A stretch of DNA of 6,799 nt from contig CACXAK010000116.1 of NCBI GenBank assembly GCA_902765655.1, positions 1-6,799 of the forward strand, given 5' to 3'. Origin of the DNA: an uncultured bacterium. GTDB taxonomy: Bacteria; Cyanobacteriota; Vampirovibrionia; Gastranaerophilales; Gastranaerophilaceae. This document shows positions 1-6,200 of the stretch, piece after piece. Position 1 is the first letter of the stretch. Each line of letters begins with the position of its first letter. The position numbers and the translations under genes were made by a program. The notes below the pieces were generated by a model. It was given only the letters and a program-made list of their open reading frames with translations, searched no databases and was not told where the DNA came from.

Positions 1-1220
1 GCGATGTATAAATCATAATTATTAGGATCAAGAATTATACCTGCCTGATAAGTTGAAACCGCTGCCTCGACGTTACCTTTTTCACCGGCATAAATTGCCC
101 CTAGCGCCTGACAAACAATAGAAGTCCACTCAGAGTCAGGATTTAACGCTATTGCCTTTTGATAATGAGCTATTGCATCATCATACAATTCTGCTTTTGC
201 ATAAGCATAGCCCAGTGAATTATTATAAAAAGGATTTTCGCTGTCGTTCTCAACAGCCAACTTGAATGCACTTATAGAATTCAACTTATCGTCCTTATTC
301 ATATAAAGATGTCCAAGTTCGTAATATATCTGAGCTTTGTCTATATCAAATTCCAGCAGTCTTTCATAACAATCAATCGCTTCATCTGTATTTTCGGGGA
401 AATATGCCTGCAATATCCCGGCCAACTTTACCAATACAGTACGATTAGCAGGATTTTCTTCCAATACCGCACGATAACAATTTGCAGTTGACTCAATATC
501 GTGATTTTTCAAAGCTAAATCGCCCATTTTAGAATAAAAATATTCTCTTTTTGACGTTTTATTAGCGGCATTTTTATATACTTCGTTGGCCTTATCGTAT
601 AATTTGAATTGTTCCAAAAATTTACCGACAGTTGAATATGAAAAAATACTCATATCTTCAGACATATTTTTACAAAACATTTTCAATGCATTTCTGTCCC
701 ACGCGAGCATAATACTGCCGGACAAAAAATAATATAAAAATCTGACATAATCACTAAAACTGCCTGATTGACTATTAATTTTTTCAAAAATTGCCTCAGA
801 CAAAATCATTCTTGATCTTCCGGATTTTAACCCGCTTATATTTATGGCTGATTTATATTCCCGTTCTGCGGATTTATAATCCTGGGCAAGTTGCATAAAA
901 TACCCTGTATAAAGGTGAGCATTCACATTTTTGGGAGAAAGAGTCAATGCGGTTTGACACTGTTCAATAGCACTGCCTAAACTAATTTGTCCCTGTTCCC
1001 ACATTAAGGATGCCAGACGATAATACGTTTCAGGAATTGACGGATCATATTTAACAGCATCAATGTAACAATCGATGGCTTCCTGCAAATCAGTATTTTT
1101 TTGCCCAATTAAATATTTCTCATGAGCAACCCTTGCTTTTTCCAAAAAATCCTGTGCCTTTTCCTTGTAAAGAGAGTTCGCCGCACCTATTGCTATCGGC
1201 ATAACTATTTGTTCTGACAT
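1..1220 (-). CDS. TPR-repeat protein, 3' end cut by window edge
   Basis: The frame is open from the ATG at 1220 down to base 3 (406 codons) with no stop, so the C-terminus lies outside the window. The start is MSEQIVMPIAIGAANSLYKE, with GGAG eight bases upstream of the ATG. There is no signal peptide or membrane segment, so the protein is probably cytoplasmic. Helical repeats with TPR consensus spacing are clear at about residues 41-66 (EAIDCYIDAVKYDPSIPETY), 78-105 (AIEQCQTALTLSPKNVNAHL), 112-126, 207-265, 281-305 (DEAIDCYERLLEFD), 313-343 and 347-400 (DDAIAHYQKAIALNPDSEW, then a further repeat ending LDPNNYDLYIA). The stretch at about 127-200 is more divergent. TPR arrays are protein-binding scaffolds; the partner here is unknown. 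It lies 74 bp downstream of the HExxH gene on the same strand and may be co-transcribed, though it has its own ribosome site. TPR assignment is firm; the role is not known. Confidence 0.9.
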   Translation of the reverse strand, partial: MSEQIVMPIAIGAANSLYKEKAQDFLEKARVAHEKYLIGQKNTDLQEAIDCYIDAVKYDPSIPETYYRLASLMWEQGQISLGSAIEQCQTALTLSPKNVNAHLYTGYFMQLAQDYKSAEREYKSAINISGLKSGRSRMILSEAIFEKINSQSGSFSDYVRFLYYFLSGSIMLAWDRNALKMFCKNMSEDMSIFSYSTVGKFLEQFKLYDKANEVYKNAANKTSKREYFYSKMGDLALKNHDIESTANCYRAVLEENPANRTVLVKLAGILQAYFPENTDEAIDCYERLLEFDIDKAQIYYELGHLYMNKDDKLNSISAFKLAVENDSENPFYNNSLGYAYAKAELYDDAIAHYQKAIALNPDSEWTSIVCQALGAIYAGEKGNVEAAVSTYQAGIILDPNNYDLYI

Positions 1221-1228
1221 TATAATGC

Positions 1229-1232
1229 TCCA
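1229..1232 (-). promoter_or_regulatory. Shine-Dalgarno of the TPR gene
   Basis: The minus strand reads GGAG, eight bases before the ATG at 1220. This supports that ATG as the start. Confidence 0.6.
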
Positions 1233-1274
1233 ATAAACTGATTTAATTAATTAAACGGAAAACAAAAAAACTTC

Positions 1275-1290
1275 TTTAATAATTATTAAA
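1275..1290. repeat. 16-bp perfect A/T palindrome between HExxH and TPR genes
   Basis: TTTAATAATTATTAAA is its own reverse complement. On the minus strand it lies just after the HExxH stop codon and is followed four bases later by a run of seven T. It could be a weak, A/T-only terminator or simply low-complexity sequence. A second short palindrome, TTTAATTAATTAAA, lies at 1242-1255. Confidence 0.35.
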
Positions 1291-1294
1291 AATC

Positions 1295-2209
1295 TCATAC
1301 ATCTGTATTAGATTTACGCTGAACTATTTTGGTGATATGTGAAATAATTTTCTTCCAAAAAGGTTTTGGACGTAATTTTTCACGCTCAGAACAGATAGTT
1401 TGTAAAAGCATTTTTTCCACAATTTCAATTTTTTCAGGAATCATAATTATTTTATTGTAATCAATCAAATCTTCCCTATCAACAGGTTTACCTAGTTTCT
1501 TCAGAATTTTTGCAAAGTGCAAATCCTGCTTGTATGCATGTTGTTCCATCTTCATACTTGTTCGCATGAATTTAAGAACAATAATTTTTGTTTTAAAATC
1601 CATATTTTCAAGACTCTCAGATAATTTTGTTTCTGCATTTGTTAATATCTGAAATTTATCGTTTTTATTATTCTCTATCCTGTAAAACAATTCATTATAC
1701 AAATTTATTATATTTTGCACTTTTTCTGATTGCGGATTACCGGCTTTATCTGACATTATCAAATTTTTAACCCCGGGAGCAATGTTATATAAATCCCTGT
1801 CACATGTGAGATATTTCGGATTAATAAGATAATCCAGAATATGCGTTGATTCATGCATTAAAGCAGGTATCGTTTTTATGTTTAATTTAGAAGACTTTGA
1901 AGCAGGCAAATCCATCATATAACCAACATACATCTTCAATTTTTCAAGAATTTCAACCCCTCCGTAATAATCATCTGAATCTTTAAAACTAATAGGTTTT
2001 AACAATATTTCTTTATTTTCAGGCAGACAAAAATTGTAACAATCCTCTATAACTTCCATATCAACATTTCTCATTTTACCGCGATATAATTTTACGGTAT
2101 TACCAAAAATTTTTTCGTTAATTTTCTCAGCAATTTTTGCTCTCTGAAAAACAGAGCCCTGACAATATTTATTAGAAAATTTTGTAAGCTTTGGATGAAT
2201 AATTACCAT
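1295..2209 (-). CDS. putative HExxH zinc metallopeptidase-like protein
   Basis: The protein has 304 residues, ATG at 2209 and TGA at 1295. The only sharp motif is H119-E-S-T-H123 (ALMHESTHILDYLINP), the zinc-binding HExxH of zincin-type metallopeptidases, in which two His bind zinc and the Glu activates water. A third ligand is not certain; the best candidates are E222 or H224 in KMEQHAYKQDL, about 100 residues downstream in a predicted helix, which would fit a gluzincin-like arrangement. No signal peptide or membrane helix is visible, and the C-terminus (about 276-304) is very basic. The ribosome site is weak (AGGG three bases from the ATG), and no better in-frame start lies before the upstream stop. 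It faces away from the potassium operon and is followed by the TPR gene. I do not recognise the family; protease activity and substrate are inferred from HExxH alone. Confidence 0.85.
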   Translation of the reverse strand: MVIIHPKLTKFSNKYCQGSVFQRAKIAEKINEKIFGNTVKLYRGKMRNVDMEVIEDCYNFCLPENKEILLKPISFKDSDDYYGGVEILEKLKMYVGYMMDLPASKSSKLNIKTIPALMHESTHILDYLINPKYLTCDRDLYNIAPGVKNLIMSDKAGNPQSEKVQNIINLYNELFYRIENNKNDKFQILTNAETKLSESLENMDFKTKIIVLKFMRTSMKMEQHAYKQDLHFAKILKKLGKPVDREDLIDYNKIIMIPEKIEIVEKMLLQTICSEREKLRPKPFWKKIISHITKIVQRKSNTDV

Positions 2210-2268
2210 AACCCTATCAAAACATCTGAAAAATATTTTTGCTGAATCAGACCAAATTCAATCCGACA

Positions 2269-2295
2269 TTTATACACAAGTTTTTGATTGTACAA
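2269..2295 (-). promoter_or_regulatory. weak candidate promoter for the HExxH gene
   Basis: On the minus strand, TTGTAC (2295-2290) is followed after 15 bases by TATAAA (2274-2269). The spacing is short and the -35 is poor, so this is only the best match in the divergent spacer. It would leave a leader of about 50-55 bases before the ATG at 2209. Confidence 0.25.
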
Positions 2296-2297
2296 AT

Positions 2298-2326
2298 TTG
2301 ATAATCATTTCATGATAAAATATATT
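2298..2326 (+). promoter_or_regulatory. promoter of the ktrB-ktrA operon, possibly leaderless
   Basis: TTGATA (2298-2303), a 17-base spacer and TATATT (2321-2326) each match the sigma-70 consensus at five of six positions. An alternative -10, TAAAAT at 2316-2321, is preceded by TGA and would be an extended -10. Either predicts transcription starting between about 2327 and 2333, that is at or just before the ATG at 2332. A short inverted repeat, ATCAT-TTC-ATGAT (2304-2316), lies between the -35 and -10 and could be an operator, though it is short enough to be chance. Confidence 0.5.
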
Positions 2327-2331
2327 TAACA

Positions 2332-3684
2332 ATGAATAAATTTCTAAAGAAAACATACGGTTTATTTATAAACAACATTTATTCAGAAGCAGTAAAATCG
2401 CCTGTACGGATCTTGCCTGCCACATTTTTATTCTTGTGTATATTTGGAGGGATCTTATTATTTCTCCCGATTTCGGGCGAAATGTCATTTATAGATGCCT
2501 TATTTACCGCAGTAAGCGGAGTGTGCGTTACGGGATTATCGGTCAGCGATATTGCAACACAACTTACAACTTTTGGACAACTTATGCTTATGCTTTTAAT
2601 TCAAGTTGGCGGACTTGGGATTATGGCAATATCTTCAGTTATTTTTCTGCTTTTGGGCAAAAAAATGTCAGTAGCTTATGAAAAAAGTGCAAGAAGCATG
2701 TTTGATGCAGAAAGCAAGGAAGAAATTAAAGAGTCATTATATTTAATCTTTAAATATACATTTTTAGTTGAATTAACCGGCTTTATTATCTTATTTTTAA
2801 GATTTTCATATCTAAAACATGATATTATATTTGGTTTAAAACAGTCCATTTTTCTTGCGGTTTCTGCTTTCTGTAACGCAGGATACGCATTAATAACCGA
2901 TAATTTAATACCTTATAGCAAAGATCCTTTTATATTACTGACAGTTTCGTTTTTAATAATTTCCGGCGGAATTGCTCCAGTCATGGCAATCACACTGCCG
3001 AAATTCCTAAAAAGAGAAAAATTATCGCCGGTTATTACAATCGTTTTCAATACGACAATTGCACTACTGCTTTTCGGGACTCTATTATTTTTAATCTCAG
3101 AATATAACGGAGTTTTAAGCGGAATGAATTTTTTTGATAAAATTATAAACTCGTTTTTTCACTCCGTGAGCGCAAGAACAGCCGGTTTCAGTTCTGTAGA
3201 TTTAAGTAAAATTTCTTGCGGTAGCTATTTAACTTTAGTTTTTCTTATGATCATCGGTGGTTCTCCGGGAGGTACTGCAGGCGGAATTAAAACTACGACT
3301 TTTGCAATCTTGGTTATAACTTGTTTTAATATTTTTTCAGGTAAAAAGAATGTCGTAAGAAACAGAGAGATTTCTCCGGAAACTGTCTATAAAGCAATAG
3401 GATTAATATTTGCATATTTATCAGTTTTAATAATTTCCGTTATAATGCTTGTTACGACCCAATCTGCTTCACATTTAAAATTGGCATTTGAGGCAGTATC
3501 CGCGATGGGAACAGTAGGGCTTTCAATGGGTGCAACTGCTGCTCTTGATACATTCGGCAAAATTGTTATTATAACTACAATGTTTTTAGGCAGGGTAATG
3601 CCTGCAATGATTATATATTATTTAAACTCTAAGATCACAGAGTTTGATGTAAGTTATCCGAAAGCAAAAATATCTTTAACATAG
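2332..3684 (+). CDS. ktrB: KtrB/TrkH-family potassium uptake channel subunit
   Basis: This is the membrane subunit of a Trk/Ktr/HKT-type K+ uptake system in the inner membrane, where four pseudo-repeats form one pore. At 450 residues it has KtrB-like length. All four filter loops are visible with their key glycines: VCVTG68L, FCNAG184Y, ARTAG285F and GTVG396L. The segment at 309-324 (GGSPGGTAGGIKTTTF) is the glycine-rich broken helix of the third repeat that forms the gate under the filter. About eight membrane helices can be read, starting at residue 28. R421 in FLGRVMPAM matches the family's usual GRVGP, with the second Gly replaced by Met. The C-terminus (SYPKAKISLT) is KtrB-like. The ATG at 2332 has no Shine-Dalgarno; upstream in frame there is only a stop (2302-2304) and no alternative start, and the N-terminus aligns well with the family from SPVRILP. 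Family is firm; Na+ coupling cannot be judged. Confidence 0.95.
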   Translation: MNKFLKKTYGLFINNIYSEAVKSPVRILPATFLFLCIFGGILLFLPISGEMSFIDALFTAVSGVCVTGLSVSDIATQLTTFGQLMLMLLIQVGGLGIMAISSVIFLLLGKKMSVAYEKSARSMFDAESKEEIKESLYLIFKYTFLVELTGFIILFLRFSYLKHDIIFGLKQSIFLAVSAFCNAGYALITDNLIPYSKDPFILLTVSFLIISGGIAPVMAITLPKFLKREKLSPVITIVFNTTIALLLFGTLLFLISEYNGVLSGMNFFDKIINSFFHSVSARTAGFSSVDLSKISCGSYLTLVFLMIIGGSPGGTAGGIKTTTFAILVITCFNIFSGKKNVVRNREISPETVYKAIGLIFAYLSVLIISVIMLVTTQSASHLKLAFEAVSAMGTVGLSMGATAALDTFGKIVIITTMFLGRVMPAMIIYYLNSKITEFDVSYPKAKISLT

Positions 3685-3688
3685 GAGA
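3683..3688 (+). promoter_or_regulatory. Shine-Dalgarno of ktrA overlapping the ktrB stop
   Basis: AGGAGA begins inside the ktrB stop codon TAG and lies eight bases before the ATG at 3697. This indicates co-transcription and likely coupled translation. Confidence 0.65.
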
Positions 3689-3696
3689 AAATATTT

Positions 3697-4344
3697 ATGA
3701 AAGAGCAAATTTTAGTAATAGGTTTAGGACAATTTGGAATGTCACTTGTCAAAACTCTCAATGAAAAGGGCTTTCAGGTTATTGCTGTTGACATAGACCA
3801 AAAATTGGTAAATGAAGCTGCTAATTTTGCAACAGATGCAATTTGTTTAAATGCTATAGATGAAATGTCATTATCAAAACTTTCTCCAAAAGACAGGGAT
3901 TTAATTATTTGTACAATTGGCTCAAGAGAACCATCTATTTTAACGGTTGCGCTTTTAAAGCAAATGGGCTGCGAAAATATTATTGCAAGAGCAACTGAAA
4001 CAATACATGCAAGAATTTTAAAAGCAATCGGTGCCAAACAAGTAATTAATCCTGAACTTGAATATGGGAAAAAATTTGCAAATAAAATTTTATTCAAAAA
4101 TATATTCTTCGACAACACTTCAGATGAACTTGATTTGCTTGAAATACCGGTTCAACCGTTTATGTTCGGCAAAACGTTAGTTGAACTTGAATTACCTGAC
4201 AAATTTAAGGTTATAGTTGCGGGGGTGATAAAAGATAATAAATTAACTCGTCCTATGCCTCAGGAAAAATTGCAAGAAGGTGATCGACTTCTGGTGACTG
4301 GCAGCAGCGAAGACATTGAAAAATTATTAGAGGAGAATAAATAA
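3697..4344 (+). CDS. ktrA: KtrA/TrkA-family RCK gating subunit
   Basis: This is the cytoplasmic regulatory subunit that assembles as a ring under KtrB and gates K+ flow in response to bound nucleotide. At 215 residues it is a single RCK unit, as in KtrA, rather than the double unit of TrkA. RCK_N spans about 1-120: a Rossmann fold with G9-L-G11-Q-F-G14 after the first strand and acidic D32 (VIAVDIDQ) at the end of the second. GAKQVINPELEYG (112-124) is the typical end of this domain. RCK_C follows at about 145-213 (FGKTLVELELPDKFKVIVAG, then EGDRLLVTGSSEDIEKL). In some bacteria this C-terminal domain binds cyclic di-AMP; that cannot be judged here. It starts 12 bases after the ktrB stop, with a strong ribosome site, and its stop overlaps the next start by one base. 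Confidence 0.95.
   Translation: MKEQILVIGLGQFGMSLVKTLNEKGFQVIAVDIDQKLVNEAANFATDAICLNAIDEMSLSKLSPKDRDLIICTIGSREPSILTVALLKQMGCENIIARATETIHARILKAIGAKQVINPELEYGKKFANKILFKNIFFDNTSDELDLLEIPVQPFMFGKTLVELELPDKFKVIVAGVIKDNKLTRPMPQEKLQEGDRLLVTGSSEDIEKLLEENK
4329..4335 (+). promoter_or_regulatory. Shine-Dalgarno of the HAMP-protein gene
   Basis: AGAGGAG lies eight bases before the ATG at 4344, within the last codons of ktrA. The stop and start are joined as TAATG, an arrangement typical of translational coupling. Confidence 0.65.
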
Positions 4345-4877
4345 TGAACTTTGCAAAACGTATTTATTATTCTTTTATATTTATCTTAATATGTTCAACT
4401 GTAATCACAATAGCCGGCATAAGAGGATTCCAGAGATTAGCACCTTTTGTCAGCACACTAAACAGCAGTAATACCGAAACTCTTTACTATGCAGAACAAA
4501 TGTTATCAAGCATTTCAGTAAAAAAAGACCTGAAGCTGTTTGACGGAGATAAAAAAACAGAAGAAGAAACCGTCAATGAAATAACCGAACTTTCAAAAAT
4601 AAACCGAATTGCAATGGAGCAAGCAGGCTTACGGGCGAAGAAAATGCAGTCAGTCGGTATCTGGATAATAATATTCCCTTCAATTTTTATCTGGATAATA
4701 GGTCTTACACTTTTAGCAAGGTTGAAAAAAACTTTTATAAAACCTATGCAGGAATTAAATGATGTTATTTTTGATTATAATAGTGGCAATAAAATGAGAC
4801 GATGCCCATCATACACTGTTTCAAAAGACTTACAAAAACTATATGACGGAATAAATCGGATTTTAGATGAAAAATAA
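4344..4877 (+). CDS. two-helix membrane protein with terminal HAMP-like segment
   Basis: The product has 177 residues. A basic N-terminus (MNFAKR) leads into a first membrane helix at about 8-27. A charged, probably helical outer segment follows at about 28-103 (KKTEEETVNEITELSKINRI within it), then a second membrane helix at about 104-125 (WIIIFPSIFIWIIGLTLLAR). The remaining 50 residues resemble a HAMP domain: P134, L138, G148-N, R152-R153 and a second helix ending LYDGINRILDE, with N171 at the usual FNxM position. This is the input half of a sensor kinase or chemoreceptor, but the stop (TAA) follows HAMP directly and no kinase, receptor or cyclase domain is present. Position as third gene of a K+ uptake operon, one base overlapping ktrA, suggests an accessory or sensing role in K+ transport. 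That role is inference. I do not recognise the family; a decayed receptor is the alternative. Confidence 0.85.
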   Translation: MNFAKRIYYSFIFILICSTVITIAGIRGFQRLAPFVSTLNSSNTETLYYAEQMLSSISVKKDLKLFDGDKKTEEETVNEITELSKINRIAMEQAGLRAKKMQSVGIWIIIFPSIFIWIIGLTLLARLKKTFIKPMQELNDVIFDYNSGNKMRRCPSYTVSKDLQKLYDGINRILDEK

Positions 4878-4899
4878 TTAATATTTTTTTTGGAAAAGA

Positions 4900-4939
4900 C
4901 AAATGGACATTACCGAATAATCTAAGTAATGTTCATTTG
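4900..4939 (+). repeat. 14-bp imperfect inverted repeat (hairpin) after the operon
   Basis: Arms CAAATGGACATTAC (4900-4913) and GTAATGTTCATTTG (4926-4939) pair over 14 positions with a single G·T wobble, around a 12-base loop. No T-run follows directly (the next is ATTTTT about six bases on), so it is not a standard terminator. It may stabilise the 3' end of the operon message, terminate weakly, or be a protein-binding site or repeat element. Confidence 0.6.
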
Positions 4940-5015
4940 AAACTATTTTTAAAAATGCCGACATAGCAACACCAACCTGCTTTTTATATGGAAACACATA
5001 AATTATTTTGAGCAA

Positions 5016-5045
5016 TAAAAAAACACCTTTATGGTGTTCTTTTTT
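5016..5045. terminator. bidirectional Rho-independent terminator
   Basis: AACACC (5022-5027), loop TTTAT and GGTGTT (5033-5038) form a six-pair stem. It is followed by CTTTTTT on the plus strand and by TTTTT on the minus strand. It can end both the K+ operon transcript arriving from the left and the tRNA-Glu transcript arriving from the right; it begins four bases beyond the tRNA's encoded CCA. Confidence 0.7.
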
Positions 5046-5048
5046 ATA

Positions 5049-5124
5049 TGGTACCCCCAAGCGAATTCGAATCGCTGTCTACACCGTGAAAGGGTGTTGT
5101 CCTAGGCCTCTAGACGATGGGGGC
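5049..5124 (-). tRNA. tRNA-Glu (anticodon UUC), CCA encoded
   Basis: The cloverleaf is complete. Acceptor strand GCCCCCA pairs with TGGGGGT (one G1·U72 wobble), followed by discriminator A73 and an encoded CCA (5051-5049). The D arm reads GTCTAGAGGCCTAGGAC. The anticodon stem is ACACC / GGTGT with loop CTTTCAC, giving anticodon TTC. The T arm is AGCGA-TTCGAAT-TCGCT with an A53:U61 pair. The G1·U72 wobble, A7:U66 and A53:U61 are as in cyanobacterial and chloroplast tRNA-Glu, where U72 and A53:U61 have been linked to use by glutamyl-tRNA reductase in tetrapyrrole synthesis (recalled, not checked). It has its own promoter upstream and a terminator immediately downstream. Confidence 0.97.
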
Positions 5125-5150
5125 TTGTGTAAATCCCTTTTGTATGATTT

Positions 5151-5179
5151 ATGATAACTTGAACAAAATTAAATGTCAA
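5151..5179 (-). promoter_or_regulatory. sigma-70 promoter of tRNA-Glu
   Basis: On the minus strand, a perfect TTGACA (5179-5174), 17 bases and TATCAT (5156-5151). Transcription should start near 5144, leaving about 20 bases of 5' leader for RNase P to remove. The -35 box contains the TGA stop codon of the upstream TOPRIM gene (5178-5176). Confidence 0.8.
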
Positions 5180-6162
5180 CAATTTGATTTTAACTTCTTT
5201 ATTTCTTCAATTATTTCAATTATTTCAGGAGTCAAGTCATAATCAGACTTAATATTTGCTCTCACCATTTGCGAAAATTCAACTTTTTTAAATTCATGCC
5301 TGCCCCTGTGCTTGAAAACTTCTTCAAGATATTCTACCCTGTGACCTTTTTCTTCCTGGAAATCAATTTTTGTCTCTGATATGTTTTGCAATTCATAATT
5401 AAGAGTCCGCTCTACCAAATCTTTAGACAAAATATCTTCAAATTCGCCACAATTGATGATATGTATTTTATCATTCGAACGCAATTTAGGATAAATTTCC
5501 TGTGCATTTTGAACTCCGTCCTGATCCAAAAGAACAAAAACAGGCAATTTTAGCGTTTCACACAATTCATAATACAATTTAACAACCTGATTCTTCCCAC
5601 CCGCGGGAATCAGATAAACACCGTTCTTTTCAAAATTAAAGCCATACAAATCAGCAAACACAGGCAGCAATGTTTCTTCGGTCGCACCCTCAACTATTAC
5701 TACAATTTCTACAGGGAATCCGAGCGAAAATTTTTCACGCACAGTTCTTGTATCATCACATTCAGCCAAGCATTTTAACCATTTTAAATTTTTAACGGAA
5801 TTTTCATTTATTAAGCCCAAACAAGTCACTAAATCAAATTCATTATCAAGCAGTTTTTTTACATCTTCATCAAGTAAAAAAATTGATTCTTCATATTTTT
5901 TTAGCTTTTGATTTAAAGAAAAATCAGAAGAATTGCCTCCGAAAATATTTTTTACGGAGAAATTAAAAACCTCCTGCGCATACATTTTTAAATCATTATA
6001 TGGCATTTTCTCAAGGTCATACTTGTTAAAATTCGGACTCAAAAGATTATGCAGAATTATATCTTTAAAAACTCTGAGATATTTTGTTTCGGTATTTTTA
6101 AATCTTGTAAGCCGGTCCAGCGATATTATTATTTGCTCTTTTGTCAGAGATTTTATTTTCAA
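5176..6162 (-). CDS. standalone OLD-type TOPRIM protein
   Basis: I place the start at TTG 6162 (328 residues); the frame stays open to another TTG at 6198 (340 residues). The 6162 start is favoured because a consensus -10 (TGC-TATAAT) sits inside the longer version and a GCGGGA ribosome site lies four bases before TTG 6162. The first 150 or so residues look helical and match nothing I know. A TOPRIM domain follows at about 150-245: VVIVEGATEETLLPVF (E158, E162), PAGGKNQVV (GGK 188-190), VFVLLDQDG (D213, D215) and GEFEDIL (E240, E242). These are the metal-binding acidic residues of TOPRIM nucleases and topoisomerases, in the EGxTE / DxD form of OLD-family nucleases. The ABC-ATPase half of OLD proteins is missing: no Walker A is present. 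Charged helices form the C-terminus. Role in DNA or RNA cleavage, repair or defence is inference. Confidence 0.85.
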   Translation of the reverse strand: MKIKSLTKEQIIISLDRLTRFKNTETKYLRVFKDIILHNLLSPNFNKYDLEKMPYNDLKMYAQEVFNFSVKNIFGGNSSDFSLNQKLKKYEESIFLLDEDVKKLLDNEFDLVTCLGLINENSVKNLKWLKCLAECDDTRTVREKFSLGFPVEIVVIVEGATEETLLPVFADLYGFNFEKNGVYLIPAGGKNQVVKLYYELCETLKLPVFVLLDQDGVQNAQEIYPKLRSNDKIHIINCGEFEDILSKDLVERTLNYELQNISETKIDFQEEKGHRVEYLEEVFKHRGRHEFKKVEFSQMVRANIKSDYDLTPEIIEIIEEIKKLKSNC

Positions 6163-6187
6163 TTTATCCCGCTTTAGGTCAATATCA

Positions 6188-6196
6188 TTATAGCAC
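6188..6196 (-). promoter_or_regulatory. extended -10 promoter of the TOPRIM gene
   Basis: On the minus strand TGC is followed by TATAAT (6193-6188), a perfect extended -10. No good -35 is seen 17 bases upstream, which extended -10 promoters can tolerate. The predicted start near 6180 leaves about 18 bases before TTG 6162. Confidence 0.5.
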
Positions 6197-6200
6197 AAGA

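Larger units (their letters stand above)
4878..5048. other. convergent intergenic spacer
   Basis: This stretch lies between the end of the potassium operon and the 3' end of tRNA-Glu. It has no credible gene; the one minus-strand frame spanning it would start with TTG inside the tRNA and run through a terminator. It contains an A/T-only hairpin overlapping the operon's stop codon (AAAAATA / TATTTTT, 4870-4888, running into a T-tract to 4891), the inverted repeat at 4900-4939, and the terminator at 5016-5045. Confidence 0.6.

Noticed and set aside
309..491. 60-codon plus-strand frame
   Set aside because: It lies wholly opposite the TPR gene, whose repeat pattern is clear; it has no ribosome site and low-complexity Phe/Ile/Tyr content.
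2210..2331. Cyclic di-AMP or other riboswitch before the potassium operon
   Set aside because: The likely transcript start is at the ATG, leaving no leader; the spacer has no strong structured element.
2436..2681. 81-codon plus-strand frame inside ktrB
   Set aside because: Out-of-frame shadow of a gene whose filter motifs span this stretch.
3774..4118. 114-codon minus-strand frame
   Set aside because: Antisense shadow of ktrA; the real frame has the full RCK domain here.
4884..4891. T-tract just after the HAMP gene as the operon's main terminator
   Set aside because: The only hairpin before it is made wholly of A·T pairs and overlaps the stop codon; the GC-containing hairpin at 5022-5038 is the better terminator.
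4878..5060. 60-codon minus-strand frame between the operon and tRNA-Glu
   Set aside because: It would start with TTG within the tRNA gene and translate through the terminator hairpin; no ribosome site and no recognisable protein character.
5049..5124. tRNA-Glu as attachment site of an integrated element carrying the TOPRIM gene
   Set aside because: Elements usually integrate at the tRNA 3' end, but the TOPRIM gene lies on the 5' side; there is no integrase and no duplicated tRNA 3' segment.
5933..6193. 86-codon plus-strand frame
   Set aside because: Antisense to the TOPRIM gene's N-terminal region; the TOPRIM motifs lie in the opposite frame and this one ends just where the start-less frame becomes coding, in a different phase.
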